64,000 nucleotides of DNA, from NCBI GenBank assembly GCA_027625915.1, contig JANTQA010000026.1, forward strand, positions 3,906,001 through 3,970,000. Reading direction: 5' to 3'. The position numbers and the translations under genes are program-made. The stretch is from Anaeramoeba flamelloides (lineage: Eukaryota > Metamonada > Anaeramoebidae). A model generated the notes under the pieces. That model was not told where the DNA came from. It saw only the letters and a list, made by a program, of their open reading frames with translations, and did not search any database. Positions 25,201 through 34,296 of the stretch are shown piece by piece (position 1 is the first letter of the stretch; the number at the start of each line of letters is the position of its first letter).

Positions 25201-26100
25201 AGCGAGATCTCAATAGAAAGATTATCAATAATAAATAAAAATTCCACAAACTGTAAAATTTGATAGAATTTTAACGAAAAATTTTTTATCAATGAAATTG
25301 AGATCTATTCAGTAAAAAATTTTTTATTTGTTTAAAATTTGTAAAAAAGTTGTTTTCTGGTTTTCAAAAAATTGAAAAAAAATTGAAAAAAAATTATAAA
25401 TTTTGAAAAATTTTTTTAAACAAATTGTTTGGACTTATTCACACAAATTGTTATAACAATTCAAATCATTTTTTGTAAGAAAAAAAATGATTTTGAATTT
25501 AGAGGATAAAATTACAAAATTTCAAAATATCTTGCAGAAAATTTTATTTGGTAAAATCAAATTTCATCTTATAACAAAAACACAATTTCGAAGTAAAATC
25601 TGTAAATGAATTTAAAAATCCAAGATTAAAACTATCCTTCTTAAAATAATATTAATATTTTTCAATGTGTTGAATAAATCAATTTTTTTGGTTAACCAAA
25701 AGAATTATCTCAAAAAACAAAAAAAAATCTTTAAATGAATATTACTTTAACAAAGACTTGGTAATTATGTAATAATGATTAAAATAGTATTAAACAGGGT
25801 AAAAAACTTTTTATAATGTAAGAAATAAAATGAATTTAAATGTTTTATTTTTCAGAAAAAATAGGAAAAAAAAATTGATCTAACTGAAAAAAATTTTCTT
25901 TTCAGGGGTTATGAGTAGATCAGAATTTTTTGACACTTTGTATCTACAAAATTTGTAAGTTGAAAATATCAACCAATAAAATATTTTAAAATTTTGCCCT
26001 GTTGTACTAAAATATTGTTCACTTTAAACTCTTCAAAATTGAAAACACTTTAAACCCTGAAAGAAAGAATTAAAATTTTGAAAGCAAATTCCCTTTAAAA

Positions 26101-26135
<35 letters not shown>

Positions 26136-27052
26136 TTTCACTTTTTTACCAATTCCAAATTAGATCAGATCACCATCTTTTTTTTGTATTGAAGTTCAAC
26201 CCTCTTAATACTATTAAACATTACAAATTGAAATTTTATTTAATAACTATTCTAATTCATAAAATAAAATTTAAGACTTTAAATTATGGGCTAAATGTGT
26301 AAAGAAATAATCTAAATTTAGAATTCTTATTGTGTATTTATGAAATAAACCCCATTCTAAAAAATTGGACACACCCAAAATCAAAAATAGACAAAAAAAA
26401 AACCCAATTTTTTAGTATTTTTCAAATGTAATATTTAATTAGGTTTAAGTTACATAGTATTAATGTTTTTATATATAATCATTTTTATCCGAATAAAAGA
26501 AAAAAAAATATCAACGAAAAAAAAAAAATCTGTTTGTCCAAAATAATGAAGCAAGAGAAAAACAAAAAATTTTATTGGTAAATTTGTAAAAATTTCACCA
26601 ACAATTATTGATCGATCAAATGATTAGATACCATCAACTAATTGTATGTGGATTTTTCTATATTTGATAAACTCAACATTAACCTTCTATCAATCATTGG
26701 AAAAAATTCCAGTTCTAACGAAACAAATTACGTAACTGCAAAAAAGGAAATGAAAAAAAAACAAAAAAGACAAAAAATGAAATTGTTTGTAAAATCAAAA
26801 TTATTCCCAAATTGGGTGTAAAGTGGAGTATTGCTATTCTTTCAACCGTTTAAACAGTGTCCAAAGTTTTGGAATTTAGTTTATTTCAGAGAGAAAAGTG
26901 GTTAAAATTTATCTTTTTTACCAATTCCAAATTAGATCAGCCCACATAATTTTTTATGTTTGAATTACATATATACAGACAAACTAATTTTACGCGCCGC
27001 TCGCGCATGTAAAACACATTTAATGAAATCAAAAAAAATCGTCATACCGGTA

Positions 27053-27094
<42 letters not shown>

Positions 27095-28661
27095 ATGTGC
27101 GAGCACGTGTGTGTGTATTTATACATGGACAAATAGATAAATATTTACTTTAAGAGACTAGTATCTATTAATTTTTTTTTTTTTTTGACCAATAACTAAA
27201 TAAGGAATCCTTATCTTGAAATATGTTTAGAATTGAAAATAGACAAGTTTTTTCAATGTTAGAACTTTTGGTTCTTGTTTTTTTAAAATTTTACAATTCT
27301 GTCAAAAAAAGTGACTTTTAAAAAAATTTTTTTTGAAAAAATATCTTGAACAGATGAGTATTTTTTTGATTAATTTTGATTTTAATTATTTTCTCAAAAA
27401 TAATATTTATTCTCTTTTTTAAAAACGAAAAAATAATTTAAAACTAGCAAATATTTTCTCTTTCACTTCTGTTCATCCAACTTGACTCTATAAAGAACTC
27501 AATTTGTTTTATCAATAATTACTTTTTTAAAAAATAGTTCTTATTCTTTTCTTTTATTTTTTTTGACTCTGAAAAAAACTTTTGGAATGGTAATTTGGGA
27601 ATACTTAAAAAAACTTCAAATTCAACAAAAACAAAAGAGTGTAAACTGAAAAAGTAGATTCATGAAAAAAAAAGAATGGTACAAGAAAAGAAAGAAAATC
27701 TTTTATTAAGAGTAAAGCATATATTGTATATTTTTTTTGAATCAAACTGTTTTTTCATGCAAATCCAAAAAAAAACCTTTTCAGGTTTATTTTTCAAACT
27801 ATTTTTTGTTGGTCTTCCACAAACATAACAAGGTTTTGCTTTCTTGCTCATATTTTTTTTTATTTTTTGTATTTTTGCGAAAAGTTGAAAAAAAGCAACT
27901 TTCAAGAAAGCGAAAAAAAGGAAAAATTCTTTATTTCTATAAAAACAATAACTAAATTTAATGAATGTCATTTAGCCAGATTTCATTACTATACTAAGAA
28001 GTTTTTCACTTTGATTTCAAATCTAAGTAATTGGCAAAAAAATTCTAAATCTCTATTAAATTTACCTAAAAAAATTTAATATAGACTAGTCCCTTAACCA
28101 AATTATTCTCATCAAAAAAAAAAAAAAACATTTTCTTTAAAATTTTTAATAATGCATCTGTATTTATTAAATATTATTAGGGCATTTGATCAACAATTGG
28201 GGCAAATCCAATTAAATAGTGATGGTGCAATGGTTGCAATATCTTCAATTGATGGTACATTGATTAAAGTTTTTGATTGTAAAACTCAAAATTGTTTATT
28301 ACAGTTGCGAAGGGGTAAAAAAAAGGCGAACATATATTCAATGGCATTTAATGAAGAAGATACACTCTTGGCTGTTACATCAAATAGAGGTTCAATTCAC
28401 TTTTTCAACATACCCAGTGATGTTAGAGAAGAAACACAAAAGAAAAAAGAAAAAAGAGGAATATGTTATGGTAAATATGGTATGAAAAAGGAAAGAAGTA
28501 TTATGAAATCAAAATTAACCAATACTCATCCAAACATTTCAACGTTTATTGGTGATGAATTAATAATAATTGTATTGGATGGGTGGTATTTTAAATTTTT
28601 AGTAAACAAGAAAAGAGGTACCGTTATTCAAAAGGAAGGAAAATTATTTCTTAAATTTTAA
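22237..28661 (+). CDS. PROPPIN (Atg18 / WIPI, WDR45-like), PI3P-binding autophagy protein
   Basis: Two exons, 22237-22763 and 28181-28661, join phase 2 (TNVF-K-AFDQQL) to give 335 residues, close to WDR45/WIPI4 (about 360). Exon 1 carries the PROPPIN opening: LNCLSFNRNKTCFTCGLSSG (usual LSFNQD.sCfa.Gt.sGFriyn), then WDDYQSQGIAELSF and NQKGLISV. Exon 2 carries blade 5 and the phosphoinositide motif LRRG at residues 218-221 (usual FRRG/LRRG), then KKANIYSMAFNEEDTLLAVT and SNRGSIHFF. The last strands (VLDGWYFKFLVNKKRG) end naturally at TAA. PROPPINs are seven-bladed propellers that bind PI3P and PI(3,5)P2 on phagophores and endosomes. Start choice: the first ATG, just before the conserved first strand. 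The 5.4 kb intron is the oddity. Confidence 0.9.
22897..23110 (-). pseudogene. Antisense coding-like fragment, product unknown
   Basis: The minus strand reads about 60 codons ending FSLKEAKQLRERLKFGKKVI...HINKLRFGNFKASKK and TAA at 22897. Charged helices and codon variety look protein-like, as in a C-terminal exon. The frame is cut on its upstream side exactly where the 23088 foldback begins, and no ATG or acceptor precedes it. It is probably a gene end truncated by the insertion, or an unrecognised nested exon. No family is claimed. Confidence 0.3.
23088..23499. mobile_element. 410 bp foldback element with about 135 bp inverted arms
   Basis: The left arm (GGATTATCTAAAATAAAGCT ... AAATTAAGGAATAGATAATT) and the right arm (AATTATCTATTCCTTAATTT ... 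AGCTTTATTTTAGATAATCC) are inverted copies, roughly 9 bases in 10 identical by eye. Pairing continues weakly into the centre (GTTTCCCACAACTCAACCA against TGGTTGGGCTGTGGG). It is non-coding and would form a strong hairpin in the PROPPIN pre-mRNA. Confidence 0.8.
24718..26100 (+). repeat. Long dispersed repeat L1, copy 1 (about 1.4 kb)
   Basis: Matches 32555-34215 in the same orientation and order: TTATTTATTTATTTATT with GAGAAAGG; ATTATATCATTTACATGACC; TAATATTAATATTTTTCAAT; AGAATTTTTTGACACTT; ATTTTGCCCTGTTGTACTA. It differs from copy 2 by an embedded palindromic module (24990-25180), bracketed by two copies of a roughly 70 bp block starting CCCTGAAACAGGAG (24858 and 25190). It is non-coding. Confidence 0.6.
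24990..25180. repeat. Palindromic module cluster (family F1) inside L1
   Basis: A near-perfect hairpin runs from GTTTTCTGTTTATTTGTAAA (about 25011) to its inverse TTTACAAATAAACAGAAAAC (about 25060). Degenerate A modules (GAAAACCTCAAAAAAAACCT, ACAGAAACCCTCAAAAAAAC) and the tail AGGCACTCGACGACACG follow. Confidence 0.65.
26346..26883. mobile_element. GATCGATC-family TIR element, copy D
   Basis: 538 bp. TAAACCCCATTCTAAAAAAT at the left, TTTTGGAATTTAGTTTA at the right. The core TTATTGATCGATCAAATGAT is shared with the other copies. Confidence 0.7.
26991..27009. other. CpG-dense 19-mer in the PROPPIN intron
   Basis: TACGCGCCGCTCGCGCATG contains five CpG and stands out sharply from DNA that is mostly A and T. 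No feature explains it. Confidence 0.4.
27052..27117. repeat. Compound (TA)n(TG)n microsatellite
   Basis: About 12 TA units pass into TG units, followed by GTGCGAGCACGTG and more TG. Confidence 0.95.
27150..28097. mobile_element. Inverted-end element M8, long form carrying an ORF
   Basis: The ends TTAAGAGACTAGTATCTATT and TTTAATATAGACTAGTCCCT are inverted copies. The compact 176 bp form at 50036-50211 matches the left 105 bp and the right 85 bp of this element. Here about 755 bp (27259-28013) lie between the matching parts, with TTTCAA at both junctions like a short target duplication. That insert carries the antisense Vfa1-like ORF. Confidence 0.5.
27660..27851 (-). CDS. Antisense ORF resembling the start of Vfa1 (VPS4-associated protein 1)
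   Basis: From ATG 27851: MSKKAKPCYVCGRPTKNSLK, then a short KNKPEK link, VFFWICMKK and an AT-rich tail, 63 codons. Vfa1 proteins begin with an AK.C..C.kPt...L......FFy.C..HL zinc-binding pattern. Here CYVCGRPT and FFWIC fit, but the final His is replaced (CMKK). Only the first about 40 codons look coding; the rest is like surrounding DNA. It may be exon 1 of a nested gene whose other exons I could not find, or a captured fragment. Vfa1 works with the ESCRT ATPase Vps4 in endosomal sorting. The family assignment is from motif memory only. Confidence 0.3.
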   Translation of the reverse strand: MSKKAKPCYVCGRPTKNSLKNKPEKVFFWICMKKQFDSKKIYNICFTLNKRFSFFSCTILFFS

Positions 28662-28798
28662 TAATTCAAATAAAAAATAAAATTAAAAAAATATTTTTTT
28701 ACAAATTTTATTCTAAAAATGATTTCTATTATATTAATAAAATTCTTTTACAAAAATAACACTACTTAAATTTAAATATTCTTTTTTTTTTATTCAAG

Positions 28799-29694
28799 TC
28801 CTAACTCATTTAATTTCAATTGAAAATGAAATCTTATCACTTTTATCTGGTAAGTATTTCTTTTAATAAACAATTTGAAAAAATGTAATTGCTTTTTGTA
28901 TATTTCTTAAAAACAATAACATGTAAAATAAATTCACTTCTTTAATAATATACTATCATATTATTATCAACTCGGATAAAAATAACAAAATTAAAAAAAA
29001 AAAAAAAAAATGAGATCAATAAATATTACATCAGGGGATTTTTAACAAAAATATTTTTTTCTAAAAAATAATCGATTTTTTTTGAGATTATTATCATTTT
29101 TTAATAAAAAAAAGTTGTTTATGATCACTTCTTTTTACAAAATTAATTATTTAGATATTGGTTCAAATTATAAAAATTTATATTTATATTTAATCGCCAA
29201 TCCCTGATCAATTGCTAAAAACTCTTAAAAAATCCAAAAAAATTGTAAAAAAAATTAATTGTAAATTTTTCATAAAACTTTTAATTATAGTATTATTTAT
29301 CTCAAATTCTTCTTGAATTTTTTTCTTTAAATCGATCTGGGATTGTTCTCATTTCTCATTTGGGAATTGGTAATAGGTTTATTTAAATAATGTTTAATTA
29401 AAGTAAACAAAATTAATTTTTTTAGATAATTCATTGGAAAAGAAATTTTTTTGTAAATTCGTTAAATATATTAATTATATTCATTACAAATGCATTTTTA
29501 GAAGAAAAAAGGTATTTTTTAATTTTTTTTTTGACAAAGTTATATAATTATCAAAATAATTTACCAAAAACTTTTTTTACAATATATTCTTCAATGGTTT
29601 TTCTTTTATAGTTGAAGCTGATAATTCGACACAAGCAGAAACAAAATTAGAACCTAAAATCAATTTTTCAATTTCCAACTTCATAAACTTGTAA
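28799..29694 (+). CDS. Two orphan exons (alternative PROPPIN 3' end or separate gene)
   Basis: Exon a (28799-28849) reads LTHLISIENEILSLLS between a T-rich CAAG acceptor and GTAAGT. Exon b (29612-29694) follows a TTTTATAG acceptor and reads VEADNSTQAETKLEPKINFS to a TAA. The phases match across the 762 bp intron. No first exon fits in the 137 bp after the PROPPIN stop. However, a GTACCG donor at 28618 inside the last PROPPIN exon would join in phase (KKR|VLTHL), giving an alternative 365-residue protein. The read-through PROPPIN end matches the family better, so this may be a minor isoform or a relic. Confidence 0.35.
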
Positions 29695-32554
29695 TTTATT
29701 CTATTTTTGCTAAATTTAAATTCTTTTTCCCTTTTCCCTTTTCCTTTTTTATCTTTTCCTTTTATCTTATTGTAATGAGGTTGAGAGTGTAATTGAATAT
29801 ATAAATTGAACAGGAAAAAAAGTTAAATAACTATTACAAAAAAAAAAAAAAAAATGAACTGAATATTCGCAAGGGGATTACACAAAACTTATTATTTAAA
29901 TACTTATTTTTTGGTAAATTTTAGACTTTTAAATTCACACAAAAATTCTTTAAGTTTATCAATTGTTTTAGATTAGTTGAAAATTCAACTTTCAATGGAT
30001 AAAATTTTAAAATTAAATGATTTTTTTGAATAGTTGTCCAATTATAAAAAAAATTAGAAAGATCACAAAATATTTATTTTAAGGTAGTAAATAAAAAACA
30101 ATAATTAGTTAAAATCCTTTAATTTGGGTTATAATTTGGTCAAATTTCTTTTTATAAAACAATTTTAAACATAAATAAATCATTTTTAGTGGATTTGATA
30201 TAATTTTTGCCAAATCAGGATTAAGCTTCGAAAATCACAATTATCTCTATCCAATCTAGATACATAGACAAATCGTAATATTCAATAAAATCACGATAAT
30301 ACAACAAGTTAATAAATTCTATAAAATCTTGATAATTGCCTTCAAGTCATGATAAAGAACAAATAGCGATATTCTTAGCTAAATTTAAAAAATAGAGGCA
30401 GATTTTTCATCAGAAAAAAATTTGTTTAATTGTTTTTTTTTTTTTTTGAATAATAATGCTTTTATTGTAGTTTTTAGAGATAATAGCAAATATAGATTGA
30501 TAAATAAAAATATAGTGTAATGATTTTATTTTTTGAAAGACAAATGAAGAAAGAAAATAATAATAATAACAAAGTTTACCCCTAATTTTGAAATTTGGCT
30601 TATAAGATCGTGATATTTGCCAAAAATTACAAAATAATATAAATTACAATATAATCTTTGTGGTTTTTGAGGGTTAATTCAACAACATATTCAAAAGGGA
30701 AATTTTTTTGATCAAAAAGTGTATCCTTGAAAAAAAAAAAAAACATAAAAAATACTTGATTTAATGAAGAATCAGGTTAAATATTTTTAAGAGTATGTTA
30801 TTTTTATTTGGTTGACATATCTATTGATCATTTAACTTAAAAAAGGTCATAAGAAAATCGAATAAATAGTTTATCATCTAATCGTGATTTTATAGTGTGC
30901 GATGAATATAAAATCTTCTAAAGTTACAAAACTTTCACCCATTCTTATAAGTATGTGTTCTTTAGTTAAAACATTTTCAATATTCTTTGAAAATTGAAAA
31001 TTGCTGGATAACTTTTCGGAATATTTCACTCCAATATAGCGATATTATCACTAATTATTAACATTGTTTGTAAATTTATTTTCTTTTTTTTTTTTATAAT
31101 TCTTCTCCACTATTTTCGTTTTGTAAGAAATCAAAACTTGAGTGTAAACTTTTTTTGATTGGTATACCAATAATAAAATAAATTTATTTTCCCGCTATCT
31201 GGCTTTTTCAACAGTGAAGGTTAAACCCATTTTTGAAATCAAACATCTATTTTTTATTCATTTTATTATTGAAATGGATTGTTATTTGTTTAATTTTATA
31301 ATTTACATTAGATTTTACTTTTGTAAAAAAAAAATACCAAATTTTTTTTACATTTTAAATAATCGAATACCTACAATAAATTGTTATGTATTACAAACTT
31401 TTCAAACGGTTTAAGAAATTTGACAATACAAATGCACCCTTTATATCATTTTTTAAGAAGGGGGGGTGTCTCAAATCTATTTATAAAAGTCAAAAGAGTT
31501 TTTTTAGCTTAATTTCAAAAAAAAAAATAATTTTCATTTTCCTTTTTTTGTATTTAATTGCCATTTTATGATTTTTTCATTATAAAATAGGACTAACATC
31601 AATTTTTAATATTATTAGGACTTTATTATTAATATAATAATATTATACGCAATAATCAAAAACTATCATGTCTATTTCACTTTAACCTCTAATATTAAGC
31701 TAAAATAATCAAGTTTTGCTGAAAAGTTTGAAAATAATCTTGATATGAACTTATACATTTTATTATTTATCTTTAATACAGTTTTTAATAATAATAAAAA
31801 GTCTAATAATTTAGAGATACGGTCATTATTATATTGTTTTTTATTTGATATTCGGAAAAAAATAATTATTATTCAGTTTTACTTTTTCTTTAAAGATTAT
31901 AATTTTATTTTTTAATTTATTAATTTTATTTACTTTATTATTAATCCTAAACATAGTAAATTAATTTATATATAAAAAAAATTCAATAATTTTGATAATT
32001 TTATGATAAAATAAATAAATAAAAAAATATATAACTGAAAAAATTTCGAAAAATATTAAAACTAAGGGAAAAGGTAAATTCCTTTCTTTATCCCAAAATT
32101 AGAATTTTTATATGATTAATTGTCGAAAAAGTTTATTTACACAATACTAAATACAAAAACAAAAAAAAATTGTAAAACAATTTGATTTAATATATTATAA
32201 TTAAATCAATAAAAACTTTTTTAATAGATAAAGTAATTGATTCTTAATTAAAAAATTTGAATTAACTTTCAAAAATTTTTCAAAGATAATAAAATAATCT
32301 TCTAAACCAAGAATTTTTTTTTTATAATTTTATTTTTGGTATAAATTTGATAAAATTCCTTATGAAATTTAAATTTGTTAATATAACTTAATCCAGATAT
32401 TGTAAAATAATAATTGATCGATATTCTCTATATTCAATAATATTGTTTGTTTTATGTCTAGATTTTAAAAAGTTGAAATTTTTACAAAATAGTTAAAATT
32501 CAAATAAATAATAAATTAAAATAAGACTTGAATTTATTGTAAAATAATTTAAAC

Positions 32555-34215
32555 AATATAAATTATTTATTTGTTTGTTTATTTATTTAGAGAAAGGGGG
32601 GGGGGGGGGTTAAAGAAAATTAATCAAATAAAAATAAGAGAAGAAAAATAATTAAAACATAAATATATCAAAGGATATTATATCATTTTCATGACCAAAT
32701 AGAAACTATTCGTTTCATGAATACATGTGGGGTGCAAAAATACGATAGTAATATTATCGATTACAGATAAAAATTCCACAATCCGTGATTAATAATTGGT
32801 ATTCCACAAATCTCTGAATTGGATACTAGGTTCCAGAAGTTATATATTTTTTACTATTTTAAAATATTTTTTAGTTTTTACTTTATTTTTATTATTATAT
32901 CTTTATTACCTTAATTTTTGTTACCATAAGAGCTTTAATAAATTAAATAAATTATTTATTGAAAAAATTTAAAAATTTTACAATTAAAAAAATATTAAAT
33001 TTTTTAAATTTGATTTAGATTTTTTTTTATTTCGCAATTATTGATAATCAAATATATATATATATATATTATTGGACGGTAATCAATAGATAAAAAAAAT
33101 TTACATATGATATTAAAATATAATATTGTAATAAAAAAATTATTTATTAGAGTATTTCAGGTAAAGCCCGGATGTAAAGTAAGGGCAAAAAAAGTTTCCA
33201 TTAAAGAATGATGTATTTTAATCATTAAAAATAGAAGTTTTTGATGTTTGGATGAGTTTTTCAAATAAAAAATCTTAGAGATCTAGATAATTAAATAACT
33301 CATAATTTAATGAAATTTAACAAAATTTTATTAATAAAATTCTGATCTATCAAATAAAAATTTAAAATGTAACAATTTTTTTAGCAATGTAATTTTCTGA
33401 TATGTAAATATCAAAATTTAAAAAAAAAACGAAAAAAAATTAGAAAAGAATTTTATATTTGGAACACTTTTTTTAACAAATGTTTCTGAACTTTCTATTA
33501 GAACTGTTATAAAATTTTTAACCAAATAGAAAATAAAAAAATCAAATGTGTATTTTTGAGGATAAAATTACCTAATTCCCGAATCTCTTACAGAAATTTT
33601 TTTATTAGATACAATCTCATTTTATAATAGAACAAAAACAAAATTTGTAGGTAAAATTTTTGATGGTTTTGAAAATTTTAATGGTTATAACTATTTCTTC
33701 TTAAAACAATATTAATATTTTTCAATAGGTTTCCAATAAAATGATTTTGTGTTAACCGAAAGAATCATCTCAAAAAAGAAAAAAAAATTACATTAACATT
33801 TATTATAATAAAGATTAATAGTTGTATATTAGTGATGGGAATAGTTATAAACAGACTAAAAACTTTTTTACTATGAAAAAAATAAAATGAATTTAATAAT
33901 TTTCTTTTTTTTTCATAAGAATGGAAGAATAAAATTTAATCTCTCTGAAAAAAATATTCTTTTCTGGGTTTCTTTGTCAACCAGAATTTTTTGATACTTC
34001 TCATATACAAAAAATTCGTAAGTTGAGAACATCTCCAATAAGATATTTAAATAATTTGCCCATCTTGTTACAATAAAAGATTCGTTCCTTAAATTAGAAA
34101 CTTTTATTATGAAAATGTAATGGAAAGCAAAATTAAGATTCAAATTTTCTAAAAATAAAAGCGTATTTAAATTTTTAGAGGGATTTTTTATGATTATTTT
34201 TAAAAAAAAAAAAAA
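32555..34215 (+). repeat. Long dispersed repeat L1, copy 2 (about 1.65 kb)
   Basis: Same orientation as 24718-26100 and lacking its palindromic insert. It contains a 14-G run at 32596-32609 after TTAGAGAAA. It ends about 80 bp from the 3' end of the Stealth gene, so that gene's 3' untranslated region is probably repeat-derived. It is non-coding. Confidence 0.6.
32596..32609. repeat. G14 homopolymer
   Basis: Fourteen consecutive G, the only long G run in the window. It could form G-quadruplex-like structures. Confidence 0.95.
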
Positions 34216-34296
34216 CACAAAATTATCTTTAATAGGCAAAGGATAATAATTGATTGGTTTTGGATCTGAAAATAAATCAAATTTTATTAAAATAAT

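Larger units (their letters stand above)
22764..28180 (+). other. Giant intron (5417 bp) inside the PROPPIN gene
   Basis: Donor GTAAGAATTT at 22764, acceptor ATTATTAG ending at 28180. It contains a minus-strand coding-like fragment (22897), a 410 bp foldback (23088), a 1.4 kb dispersed repeat with an embedded palindromic module (24718), a GATCGATC element (26346), TA/TG microsatellites and an inverted-repeat element with an antisense ORF (27150). A short plus-strand coding-like run (MGKQQTLVFFHLTGGFVLKT, near 23706) is too short to call. Confidence 0.85.
28662..34296. other. 5.6 kb intergenic, mostly repeat and homopolymer
   Basis: Two coding-like exons at 28799-29694 are followed by about 2.8 kb without recognisable features (29695-32554), then L1 copy 2 (32555-34215). 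Short open frames at 31214-31571 and 33913-34239 have no motif and a composition like non-coding DNA. Confidence 0.55.
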
